In this document: positions 1 through 11,893 of the stretch, piece by piece | Layout of the letters: each line of letters opens with the position of its first letter | Numbering within the stretch: position 1 is the first letter of the stretch | Assembly: GCA_029204045.2 (NCBI GenBank) | Contig: CM055076.1 | Location: 19,470,269-19,534,268 of the forward strand | DNA length: 64,000 bases | Source: Tillandsia leiboldiana | Taxonomy: Eukaryota; Streptophyta; Magnoliopsida; Poales; Bromeliaceae | Direction: 5' to 3' | The notes under the pieces: generated by a model | The model's input: only the letters and a program-made list of their open reading frames with translations | What the model was told of the DNA's origin: nothing | The model's database searches: none | Position numbers and translations under genes: made by a program

Positions 1-3000
1 AATAAATAATTCATTATTTATTTTAAATTTTATTAAAATAATAAATAAATAATTATATTTATTATTGTTTTTATCTTTATTAAATTCATACTCTTATCGT
101 TGGTCCGGACGACGATGATTTTTGATTATTTTAGATAATAATTTAAACTTTAAATTTTATTAAGTAAAGTGGGTCTCATAAATACGCTATCTTTAGTTTT
201 AAATAAAAAACTTTATTTAGTCCCTGCTTATTGCATTTCATTGCGGCTAGTCAAATAATTTTTTTTTGAGAAAAAGATAACATACTATCTACTTCGTTTA
301 TTTTTAAAATAAATTTTATTAAAAATATAAAATAACTAAATTTTTAATTCAGAACTTCGAATATCAACCATCAAACTCTTTGTCATTTACACAAAAGACT
401 TGCACAAGAGCCGATCGATGCTAGATAGATCAACCGACGACTAGGATTCCTTCTTATCCAAACAAAAAACAGAGAAAAAAGAGGCAAACAAAATAGTGGG
501 AATACTCTAGGAACTTGCAGAAATGAAGTGACTAAGATCACCACTTAATAGGCAGATTCTTTCTCATTTTAATGAAAGTAAGACTATGTTTTAATATTAT
601 TTTTATTTATTATATTATAATAAATTTTATTAAATAATATTATTATATTGAGCTAGACTAGTATATTTTCGAAAGCACGGAAATTTTTATATTTTTAATT
701 TTTTTTTTCTATAATGGAACATTCGATCCGGCGATTGACTTCGGTAGATATGATTTACAGTATTAAAACTCTCTAGAAACTAAATTTTATAATTTTTTAA
801 TTTTATTTGTCTAATGAACGAGTAGTCTCAAAATAAAAATAAAAATAAAAATAAAAATCTCATAAAAAAATAATATAAAATTTAAAATTAAATTGGAAAC
901 ACTGATATTACTCTTCATGATAAATAAATTTTTTTATTAAATTTTTATCTAATTTGAATTACTCTATACATAATAGCAAGTGTCAAAAAAAAAAAAAAAT
1001 CTAAAAATAATAATTTTTTATATGCTTCTTTACAATCACGTAAAAAAATTCTTATGTCAAATAAGTTATTCTTAAATATTTTAATTTGACATTCAAACCG
1101 AGCTTTAATTTCTCTTTATTTAAATCAAATCCACATCTCGATCTATTAAAAATCCTTAAGGCCAAACATCACATAATTAAAATTTCGAAGAATAATGATT
1201 GTTTCACATTATTTAATATAATATCAGAACAGAATGTCCCAAATTTAAATCCTACAAAACACTTGTCTCATAATCTTCGCATATTTCATTCAACTTCTCA
1301 GCGCGGGCGTATAAGAAAAAATTCAAGTACTACCGTGAAAAGAAATGTTTTTTTTTGATTAAACAGGGTAAAAAGCCTATTTGATTACAGAAGAGTACCC
1401 CAAAGGATTTACAAATTATACGACATGGGACTTCCCAGAATAGTGAAGCAATAGTCCCAAACACAAGGAAAGTGAGGCTCAGCTAGCACCAGGGGGTGAT
1501 CATCAACGTCTAAAACGAAAGTGACAACATATCTAGCATCGAACATCAAATTAACTGCCACAACTAGAGAGATTAAACATCAGCCTTGAAATTAAAGAGC
1601 AGCATCAATTTAGTATACGTCCCCATCAGTAGCATATATATAGAAACCGGCGGTGCGAGTGGCGTAGAATGGTGCCTCCTCCAATAGGCAACTTGACCGA
1701 GCAATCAACAAATGGAAATTAAATCCATACAGTCCATTCACCTAGTTCTCGACTTCGTGATTATAGCAGTAGAGATTCCGCGTGTCACCCATTAGGGAAA
1801 GTAGGATTGGAGGGGATGTAGCCGAGCAAGAAACAAGAACAATCAAAGAAAGTAAATAGTCCCCCAACATCGGAGACCAGTTCCAGTTAATCCAATATTG
1901 GGTTAATGTATTCCCAGCACCTCTTCGAAGGAAAGAAGCTGATGAAAGCAAGGTCAACAGAGCTAAACGAAATGAATTGCTGCAAACGCAATTAGCTGCT
2001 GGCTTCATCCAAACCCTTCCGCACTTGCCATTCACTTAAACTGCAGGATGTGGCAAAGAAACTCCCATCAGAATCATGCCATCGTCATCCAAGATGAGAG
2101 GCAAAGACATGCTGCCTTATAGTTGCCTCGAAAAAGAATTTTAGTAACCCTTATTGCCCAGGTGTAAGGTCTCTAGTTGCCCAGATGGTACACTGAAGGT
2201 CTCGACAGCATAGCTCAATGTTAAATATGATTATTGAAAAGAACATCATTCTGTAATAATTAAAGCTTTTATAGACAAGCGATTATTTCGCAAGCTTAAT
2301 ATACATAGTGAAAAGAAATTAGAAAATAGTAATTTTTGAATGTTTATTGAAAGAGGTGACAAAACAATATGAAAATTTTATAGAAAAAACTTATAAATCA
2401 ACCAAACTCAATTATTGCGAACAAAAGCAATACATCGGTCCGCACTCTACATTTTTTGGAGGGAGAAAGTATTATCTGCATGTCTAATATTAATGGTCAA
2501 TAGATCAAGAGGAAAATTATACAAAAAAAAAAAAAAATTAATTTTAGCTCTTTATCAAAAAAAAAAACAACTGTCTAACTTTTTATTTGATTTAATTACA
2601 ATATATACGATTGTGGTTGGTTATTTTAGATACTTCTAGTAATTTAAAATTTTATTAAATAAAGTGGACCCATAATATACCATCTTATTTTTAAATAATA
2701 ATAATTTATTTAATGACGCTTATTGTATTTCTTAGCACGCACTAGTCAAATAATTGATTAATCAAATATTTGGAAACTTTCATATCCAAACAAAAAACCG
2801 AAAAAAAATATATTTTATTTTAAAAAAAAAGATAGTGGGATTGCTTTAATAACTAGCAGAAAAGAAGTGTCAAAGATCTTCACATAATACTTCTTTTTTT
2901 TCTTTTTTTTTTTTTTGAAAGAGAGTGAAAGATCACTATTCCTTTTATTCAATAGAAAAATAAATTAAGCAATAAGAGTGAGACAACTAGATTTTTCAGG

Positions 3001-3240
3001 AGGAAGAAAAAAAAAAAAAAATGGAGCATTAGAGCGCTCAGTCCAGATCCCTCTAGTGCGCCAACTCCCGCCCAACCCAACTAATAGGACAAAGGGGATC
3101 TGTGTTTTGACTTCCGAAAAATAAAGGAGTTTTTTGCATTTGATAAAAAGAAGCTTAATTTCACTCTCTGTACTATAATTTACTATTATTTATTTATATA
3201 TGTTATATAAGCTAAGCTGGTATTCAGTCTACTATTAATA
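1..3240. repeat. NLR-flanking repeat block A (cut by the gap)
   Basis: This A+T-rich block is almost identical by eye to 8374-11638 and differs mainly by single-base and homopolymer indels. It runs from the window edge to the N gap, where the copy breaks off mid-sequence. It contains one complete repeat module (about 1-2600) and the start of a second (about 2600-3240); the two modules share the stretch with 'ttattttagata' and 'actagtcaaataatt'. No open frame in it looks like a real gene. It could be a genuine recent duplication or an unmerged contig overlap. Confidence 0.85.
1348..2216 (-). mobile_element. 869-bp retroposed insert with poly-A tail (copy in block A)
   Basis: Read on the minus strand this insert ends in an A-run, seen as the T-run at 1348-1356 on the plus strand. 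It is flanked by a short target duplication, aatg at 1344-1347 and 2217-2220. Related modules at 21790-21801 and near 12990 lack it, which defines empty sites. Short open frames are present (for example minus 2035-1742) but I recognise no domain. It resembles a retroposed transcript or the 3' end of a LINE; no reverse transcriptase is visible. The same insert is at 9721-10586. Confidence 0.6.
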
Positions 3241-3340
3241 NNNNNNNNNNNNNNNNNNNNNNNNNNNNNNNNNNNNNNNNNNNNNNNNNNNNNNNNNNNN
3301 NNNNNNNNNNNNNNNNNNNNNNNNNNNNNNNNNNNNNNNN
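3241..3340. other. Assembly gap (100 N)
   Basis: There are exactly 100 unknown bases, the usual placeholder for a gap of unknown size. The left side is block A, cut mid-module. The right side starts inside a G+C-rich LTR. Any translated frame crossing it is meaningless. Confidence 0.99.
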
Positions 3341-6300
3341 AAAACGAATAAAAATACGAACGAGCGCGTCCGGTGGGGCTCCACGTGCAGCGCCCCACTG
3401 CTGCTGCGGGTTGCCGCAGGCCCGCGGTGGGGCGCACGCCCGCGCGGCGCAGAAGGCGTGCGCGGTCAATTTCGATTTTCAAATTCGGAATTGACCGCCA
3501 CATGGCGGTTCCCCATTGGAGGGTCCATGTAACCGGTCCATTGAATTTTTTTTCTCCTCTCCTTTTTCTTTTTTCTTCCTTCCTTCTTCTCCCCGCACCA
3601 TTTTCCTCTCCTTCTTTTCTTCTTACCCGAGCCGAGAGTAGAGAGAGAGAGAGAGAGAGAGAGAGATTTCGGGGGGCGGCGGGACGTTCGGCGACCTCGT
3701 GAAGCGCGCGAAATGCTTCCAAAAATCGGATGGACGGCGCGACTGTACAAGGTAAGTCCCGCGGGTATTTTGCGGTATTTGTGCACAGTTTTGAGGTTTT
3801 CTTTGGATTTTGGATTTGATCTCCAGCCCACATGCGTGTTAGGGACCGTGTAGGCTGTGCCGTTTTGCTGCACGGACTGTCACGGACATTTTTGGCGCCC
3901 CTCGTTTGCGTGCAAGTTGTAGAAAATGCACCGTTTTGCGTGCAGGACTCGAGGGAGGTGCACCCGTTTGCGTGCAAGCTCGAGGGAACAAGTGGAATCG
4001 CGCGGAGACCAATTGCAAGTGTGCTACAAGCAATTGGGTACACTACAAGGTGGGGATTCTGCCGAAATTGGGTGACCTCTCCTTGCTCCTTTGCTTTTTG
4101 ATCTAGAAGCATGATAGTAGCCTGTTAGAGGCGTTAGGTAATTATGATTAAGATTCATGGTTTTTAGAGAAAATACAGATTAAAAGTGCAACTGTTAGTT
4201 GCCAAAGACAGATGATATATGGGCATGTTAGAGAAATTTAGAGGAAAAGTGATATTTATGATTTATCTAAAAAGGGGATAAACTAGTATGTGTAGGTGGA
4301 CACAGATGGACATGCAACTGTTGGTGCCAAAAGGAGATAATTAATCGAGGTGTTAAAAGAATTAGGGAAAAATGCAATTCTTGACTTATCTAAATTGCTG
4401 ATAATTGCATGCATAGATGATAAATATTATTTTATGATGGATATGAAAATAATTGCATGCGTAGAAATGAATAATTATGTGAGACTGTGATCATGTTAGG
4501 GTACAACCCTAAGGATCATGTGACATAAGGAACAGAACTTGTTGGTAGTAAGACTAGGAGAAAATCTAGTTTAGGGGGTTTGACGAGTGGCATCAACTTA
4601 GGAGTTATCCTAGGATGGAGAGTGGCATGGTCTTAGGTGATAACCTAAGGACACTGGATAGAGTGATCAATATAGAGTCAGGGAACTCTAGGACATATGT
4701 GACATGGAACTTAGGTAAAGGAAAACCTAAGGAGAGTTAGTGATCAAATAGAGTCAGGGAACTTAGGACCTATGTTATGGAACTTAGGTAAAGGGAACCT
4801 AAGGTGAACTAGAGGAGTTTAAACTCACAGACAGGAAAATAGAGTTAAGTTAACTCTAGGATCCCACAAGAATCAGAGAAAGGGGAAGTAGATCAAGTGT
4901 GGTGACACGAAAAGGGAAATGAGAAATAGACCAGGTGTGGAGATATGAAAGGGGACAGGAAATTAGAGTCAGCGTAACTCTAATTTAAGTGGAACAGCAA
5001 AAATAGAGTTAAGTTAACTCTAGGATTCAGTGAGGAATCAGGAAAGTGGGATAGGATCCCAAGGTTAAAGAAGTGAACAAATACAACCCTAGAAGTCATA
5101 GGGTGTCTGGGAATTGGACAATAACTTTAACTTCAATTTGAGTTAAGTAAATGAAAGTGAAATGATATGAGTCCAGGAGACTCTTAGTTATCTTATGGCG
5201 AGACCTAGGATAAGAGGTAAATTATTGTAAAAAGGCAAGTTTAAAAGCAAGCTAAAAGTGGCTAAGAATATAAGAAAATGTAAATGGTGTGCCTTCGAAT
5301 TGGAGACTCGTCAAGTGGAGCAGGACTCTCTGGGCAGTGACCCGTTGGACAGGGTACTTTCGAAAGGCTTAAAGTGAAAGCAAAGAGCTAAATGCTCAAA
5401 GGAAAGAGAAAGAGATTTGCCGTGGCAAAAGGGAGCTACAAGCTCGAATAAGAAAGAAAAGCAAGTGTTCAAAGGCAAAGAGGCTAAGAACTAAAGCAAA
5501 AAGAGAAAGAAAAAGAAAAGAAAAGAAAGAAAATATAAAGATAAACGAGCGTACCTTCGGGGGTAAAAAGTAGCCTTGTCGGAGCCAAGGGCAGTGTCCC
5601 TCTCCCGGGCAGTGACCCGTAGGACAAGTTCCCCGTTGGGCGGGGTAGCACTTGCGGGTGCTATCGGCAACCTTAGAAGTCTTATCTTATGGTAGCAGGA
5701 CTACCGGGCTGGGGCCCGTTGGATAAGAATTTCTGAGGGTTAACTTGAACTAAAGCACCAGAATTTAAAGAATAAAGAGAAATTAGAGTGGCCAAGGTGG
5801 CCGGGTTAGTTTGACCCTATATACTGCGGCATAGTGGTCGAGTTGGTGCTAGCAGTCTAGTGTGGCTAGACAAGAGTAGTGATGGTTGATGATTAGACAC
5901 AGATACGTGTAGTGATTATATTATGTTGCATAGTCGTATTTGATATTGAGGATTTTAGTTTCCTAGCACTATTATATTGCTTCCATTGGACCAAGTGGTG
6001 TAGGACACTTTTTCTCGGTGGTTGAACCCACTGGGAACTCTGTCAGGAGTTCTCACACCCCTTGGGTGCACCCCCCCACAGGTTTAGGTATGGATACAGC
6101 GGACGAGACGGTTCAGATGCAGACGGCGAGGCATACGTCAGGGGCAAGGGCCCAGCAGCATAGAGACCTAGAGGGTCTAGCAGAGGTATCCCTTTTATAT
6201 ATTTTTGAGTGAACTTTGTAGGGTGAGGAATTTAGGTAAAAGAGTTGTAATAATTTTATTTGCAAGTTCAGAAATGTAAAGTGTAATAAATTTAAGTTAT

Positions 6301-6521
6301 GGTTCACTCTTGTATGCTTTCATTATCGTTTAAACTGTTTGTTTATAAAATGAAAGTTTCAAATTTATAGTGATTTTCAGTACTCTGATATTGAGCTTCT
6401 GCATATACTTGTTGTATGATTATTGGATGTACCGTTCCTTTCGGTAGTGAAAGGTCATACCCGATAGGCGGGTCTGTGGGTGCCCGAACGTACAAATTGG
6501 CGGACTCGGGGGCGTGTGACA
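3341..6521 (+). mobile_element. Ty3/gypsy LTR, 5' end lost in the gap (family F1)
   Basis: This is a long non-coding stretch ending in the typical gypsy LTR terminus cgggggcgtgtgaca (to 6521). It begins with a G+C-rich U3-like part and a (GA)n tract at 3641-3666. Further on it carries cccactgggaact (6027-6039) and agttctcacaccc (6048-6060), motifs shared with the other LTRs in this window. No primer-binding site follows the end, so it is a solo or truncated LTR. The open frames 3186-4112 and 3373-3702 run through the N gap or repeats and are not genes. Confidence 0.65.
4496..5103. repeat. Array of short inverted repeats inside the F1 LTR
   Basis: About eleven small hairpins with 5- to 9-bp arms lie in 600 bp. 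Examples are CTTAGGT/ACCTAAG at 4632-4649, 4710-4731 and 4783-4803; TAGAGTTAA/TTAACTCTA at 4840-4858 and again at 5004-5022; AATTAGAGT/ACTCTAATT at 4961-4985; and the perfect palindrome GAGTTTAAACTC at 4815-4826. They fall into two arm families, so they look like repeats of a common unit. I know of no function. Confidence 0.75.
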
Positions 6522-8373
6522 GAGAAACTATTGTCTGCACACCCAATATTAGAGAGGTATATAGATTAAGAAAAAAAATGTACAAAGAATGTTTGAACTT
6601 TATCTTTTTTATATACAGGTATTTGAATTTTTTATTTGGCTTAATTATACGTACTTTATAGATTTTTTTCACTTTCTATAATATACTCTCTTTTCTTTTT
6701 TTTTTTCAATTATAACTACTCACTATTTTACCTTTTTTCAGCCTCTATAAGCTTCGTTTCGTTGTGGAATAAAGAAAACTAGTTGTTCCAGGAATAAATA
6801 TAAGTTTGGAATTAGCCGGAGCTATTGTAAAAAATATTTGGTTGGGTATTAGATTAGTTTCAGTTATAAGATAATTTGTCATTTGGGTGATAATAAAAAT
6901 ACGAGAAATAGAAAGTATTACTTATATAAATACGAAACTTATCCTCAATCCTACTAATTTTTTAAACTAAATAACGTTTCACTGGTATGCTTTTTTAAAA
7001 ATTTATAAAATTTACATTTTCTTTGTATCTTAAAAAAAATTATGACAACATTTTAAATTTTAAAAACTTATCTGTTTTTCAAAATTTAAATTTTGTATCA
7101 TATAACTTGGTTAATTTTTTTTTTTAAAAAAAAATTTTAATTTATTAAAACCTTAAGTTAAATTTTAAAAATTTTATATAAATCAAAATTTTAAAATTAA
7201 TAAATTTTAACAATTTATAATTTAGTTAAAAATTAAATTTAAACTAATAGCTATAAAATTAAAAATTCTCTAAATTAAAAAATTCTCTAAATTTAAAAAT
7301 TTATAAATGTTGAAAATTTTAATTTTAATTATTTTAAAAATTACAAAAGTGGGAGCAAAAATTTTAATTTTTAAATTTATATAATTTTAAAATTTGTACA
7401 AACAATTTGTATAAATTTTAAAATTTTAAAATTTTTAAAAAAAATTAAATTTTTTTATATTTATTAAAAAATAAAGTTAAAAGTATAAATTTATAAATTT
7501 ATAAAATTTTAAATTTTATAAATTTAAATAAGAAAAAAGAGGTAAAAGGGGGGAACCTATTTAGGTTTTGTTTGGTGGGAACCTCCCTAAGAAAATAACT
7601 TATAATTTTGTACAAAATTAATAATAAATATTGTTTAAAGAGATAGAGTATATATTCAAATTGGGAGATAGAGTAATTTCTTAATTCTTTTTGGAAGAGA
7701 TTGAGGAGGAAATGAAATGGAGATTTCATAAATATCACTTACAAGTCAGGCAAACTTGATTGCGGACTCCATAATCCACTGGATAGCTCTCTAGTGCAGC
7801 TGCTTCACCACTCCACTAAAATGTAATTGAGTGCAAAAGTTTGTGAGCCCTAGAGAACGACGCTGCTTTATAGAGAAAGTTATTCGATCACCAGTCACAT
7901 CACATTCACATTGATTAGTAAAAACGTTTCATCTAATAGAATATAGAATGTAAGATATATATTTTTATTGAAATGCATGAGTAGTAATGCGGGCTTTTTT
8001 TTTTGCATTTAGTTTTCTGAATTTATTTTTTTAAAAATAATTTTATAAAATTTTAATTTGTAAAAACTGGTCTTTATTGTGTAAATTGAATATAGTGTTT
8101 AGTTAATCTTGTTCAAACACAATAAATTATTAACTGTGTATTTTTTATATATACAATAAGTTATATATATTAAATAAATTATATAAAAAAAATTATTATT
8201 GATAGATTGTATAAAATTCTAACAAGTAAATAAAAAAAGTACTATTATTATAATTTTTATTTGGATTGTTGGAATTTTATTGGTAGCATGTTGAGATATT
8301 TTAGATGATTAGAATTATATATAATTTATTAAAATTTTTATATGATTATTAAAATTATATATGATTAAAAAAT
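6522..8373. other. A+T-rich intergenic DNA, no gene seen
   Basis: The core (about 6790-7540) is very rich in A and T and low in complexity. A copy of the NLR-upstream motif ('agtaatttctt', a purine-rich GA tract, 'aaatggagatttcata') lies at about 7672-7770. No coding region, RNA gene or transposon end could be supported. Confidence 0.6.
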
Positions 8374-9720
8374 AATAAATAATTCATTATTTATTTTAAA
8401 TTTTATTAAAAATAATAAATAAATAATTATATTTATTATTGTTTTTTATCTTTATTAAATTCATACTCTTATCGTTGGTCCGGACGACGATGATTTTTGA
8501 TTATTTTAGATAATAATTTAAACTTTAAATTTTATTAAGTAAAGTGGGTCTCATAAATACGCTATCTTTAGTTTTAAATAAAAAACTTTATTTAGTCCCT
8601 GCTTATTGCATTCATTGCGGCTAGTCAAATAATTTTTTTTTGAGAAAAAGATAACATACTATCTACTTCGTTTATTTTTAAAATAAATTTTATTAAAAAT
8701 ATAAAATAACTAAATTTTTAATTCAGAACTTCGAATATCAACCATCAAACTCTTTGTCATTTACACAAAAGACTTGCACAAGAGCCGATCGATGCTAGAT
8801 AGATCAACCGACGACTAGGATTCCTTCTTATCCAAACAAAAAACAGAGAAAAAAGAGGCAAACAAAATAGTGGGAATACTCTAGGAACTTGCAGAAATGA
8901 AGTGACTAAGATCACCACTTAATAGGCAGATTCTTTCTCATTTTAATGAAAGTAAGACTATGTTTTAATATTATTTTTATTTATTATATTATAATAAATT
9001 TTATTAAATAATATTATTATATTGAGCTAGACTAGTATATTTTCGAAAGCACGGAAATTTTTATATTTTTAATTTTTTTTTTCTATAATGGAACATTCGA
9101 TCCGGCGATTGACTTCGGTAGATATGATTTACAGTATTAAAACTCTCTAGAAACTAAATTTTATAATTTTTTAATTTTATTTGTCTAATGAACGAGTAGT
9201 CTCAAAATAAAAATAAAAATAAAAATAAAAATCTCATAAAAAAATAATATAAAATTTAAAATTAAATTGGAAACACTGATATTACTCTTCATGATAAATA
9301 AATTTTTTTATTAAATTTTTATCTAATTTGAATTACTCTATACATAATAGCAAGTGTCAAAAAAAAAAAAAATCTAAAAATAATAATTTTTTATATGCTT
9401 CTTTACAATCACGTAAAAAAATTCTTATGTCAAATAAGTTATTCTTAAATATTTTATTTTGACATTCAAACCGAGCTTTAATTTCTCTTTATTTAAATCA
9501 AATCCACATCTCGATCTATTAAAAATCCTTAAGGCCAAACATCACATAATTAAAATTTCGAAGAATAATGATTGTTTCACATTATTTAATATAATATCAG
9601 AACAGAATGTCCCAAATTTAAATCCTACAAAACACTTGTCTCATAATCTTCGCATATTTCATTCAACTTCTCAGCGCGGGCGTATAAGAAAAAATTCAAG
9701 TACTACCGTGAAAAGAAATG

Positions 9721-10586
9721 TTTTTTTTTGATTAAACAGGGTAAAAAGCCTATTTGATTACAGAAGAGTACCCCAAAGGATTTACAATTATACGACATGG
9801 GACTTCCCAGAATAGTGAAGCAATAGTCCCAAACACAAGGAAAGTGAGGCTCAGCTAGCACCAGGGGGTGATCATCAACGTCTAAAACGAAAGTGACAAC
9901 ATATCTAGCATCGAACATCAAATTAACTGCCACAACTAGAGAGATTAAACATCAGCCTTGAAATTAAAGAGCAGCATCAATTTAGTATACGTCCCATCAG
10001 TAGCATATATATAGAAACCGGCGGTGCGAGTGGCGTAGAATGGTGCCTCCTCCAATAGGCAACTTGACCGAGCAATCAACAAATGGAAATTAAATCCATA
10101 CAGTCCATTCACCTAGTTCTCGACTTCGTGATTATAGCAGTAGAGATTCCGCGTGTCACCCATTAGGGAAAGTAGGATTGGAGGGGATGTAGCCGAGCAA
10201 GAAACAAGAACAATGAAAGTAAGTAAATAGTCCCCCAACATCGGAGACCAGTTCCAGTTAATCCAATATTGGTTAATGTATTCCCAGCACCTCTTCGAAG
10301 GAAAGAAGCTGATGAAAGCAAGGTCAACAGAGCTAAACGAAATGAATTGCTGCAAACGCAATTAGCTGCTGGCTTCATCCAAACCCTTCCGCACTTGCCA
10401 TTCACTTAAACTGCAGGATGTGGCAAAGAAACTCCCATCAGAATCATGCCATCGTCATCCAAGATGAGAGGCAAAGACATGCTGCCTTATAGTTGCCTCG
10501 AAAAAGAATTTTAGTAACCCTTATTGCCCAGGTGTAAGGTCTCTAGTTGCCCAGATGGTACACTGAAGGTCTCGACAGCATAGCTC
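9721..10586 (-). mobile_element. Retroposed insert, copy in block B
   Basis: Same insert as 1348-2216, with its T-run at 9721-9729 and flanking aatg at 9717-9720 and 10587-10590. It differs from the block A copy by a few substitutions and indels, for example around 10213-10222. Because the site is identical in A and B, it entered before those two blocks separated. Confidence 0.6.
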
Positions 10587-11629
10587 AATGTTAAATATGA
10601 TTATTGAAAAGAACATCATTCTGTAATAATTAAAGCTTTTATAGACAAGCGATTATTTCGCAAGCTTTAATATACATAGTGAAAAGAAATTAGAAAATAG
10701 TAATTTTTTGAATGTTTATTGAAAGAGGTGACAAAACAATATGAAAATTTTATAGAAAAAACTTATAAATCAACCAAACTCAATTATTGCGAACAAAGCA
10801 ATACATCGGTCCGCACTCTACATTTTTTTGGAGGGAGAAAGTATTATCTGCATGTCTAATATTAATGGTCAATAGATCAAGAGAAAATTATACAAAAAAA
10901 AAAAAAAAATTAAATTTTAGCTCTTTTATCAAAAAAAAAAACAACTGTCTAACTTTTTTATTTGATTTAATTACAATATATACGATTGTGGTTGGTTATT
11001 TTAGATAACTTCTAGTAATTTAAAATTTTATTAAATAAAGTGGACCCATAAATATACCATCTTTATTTTTAAATAATAATAATTTTATTTAATGACGGCT
11101 TATTGTATTTCTTAGCACGCACTAGTCAAATAATTGATTAATCAAATATTTGGAAACTTTCATATCCAAACAAAAAACCGAAAAAAAATATATTTTATTT
11201 TAAAAAAAAAGATAGTGGGATTGCTTTAATAACTAGCAGAAAAGAAGTGTCAAAGATCTTCACATAATACTTCTTTTTTTTCTTTTTTTTTTTTTTTGAA
11301 AGAGAGTGAAAGATCACTATTCCTTTTATTCAATAGAAAAATAAATTAAGCAATAAGAGTGAGACAACTAGATTTTTCAGGAGGAGGAAAAAAAAAAAAA
11401 AAAATGGAGCATTAGAGCGCTCAGTCCAGATCCCTCTAGTGCGCCAACTCCCGCCCAACCCAACTAATAGGACAAAGGGGATCTGTGTTTTGACTTCCGA
11501 AAAATAAAGGAGTTTTTTTGCATTTGATAAAAAGAAGGCTTAATTTCACTCTACTGTACTATAATTTAATATTAATTTTATTTATTATATTGTTATATTA
11601 AGCTAAGCTGGTATTCAGTCTACTATTAA

Positions 11630-11893
11630 TAATAATTCGTTGGGCCCAAATCATAGCCCAAAAATACTTAAGTTCAGTTATTATTACTAATGTTCTTGTC
11701 TCTTATACCCGTTTAGGCCTGACGATTCGTCTCACACTTCCGACGGATTACTAGCTCTGATACCAAATGTTACGACCCGGCCCACTGACAATAATAATTC
11801 GTTGGGCCCAAATCATAATTCAAAATATTTAAGCCCAGTTATTATTACTAATGTTCATGTCTCTTATATCGATTGAATTATTAGAACGTCACA
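11630..11893 (-). mobile_element. TRIM-like mini LTR element (block B copy)
   Basis: The right-hand terminal repeat is 11768-11893 (plus strand tgttacgacccgg to acgtcaca). Next to it on the minus strand is tggtatcagagc (11754-11765), the standard primer-binding site for initiator methionine tRNA. The left terminal repeat has lost its first bases and starts at about 11630. The following gtatg (11894-11898) matches the 5-bp flank of the intact copy at 22816-22820. Confidence 0.7.

Noticed and set aside
3186..4112. 308-residue minus-strand frame
   Set aside because: It runs through the 100-N gap and a (GA)n tract; no domain.
6416..6661. Plus-strand frame across an LTR end
   Set aside because: It crosses the LTR terminus at 6521 into A+T-rich DNA; no domain.
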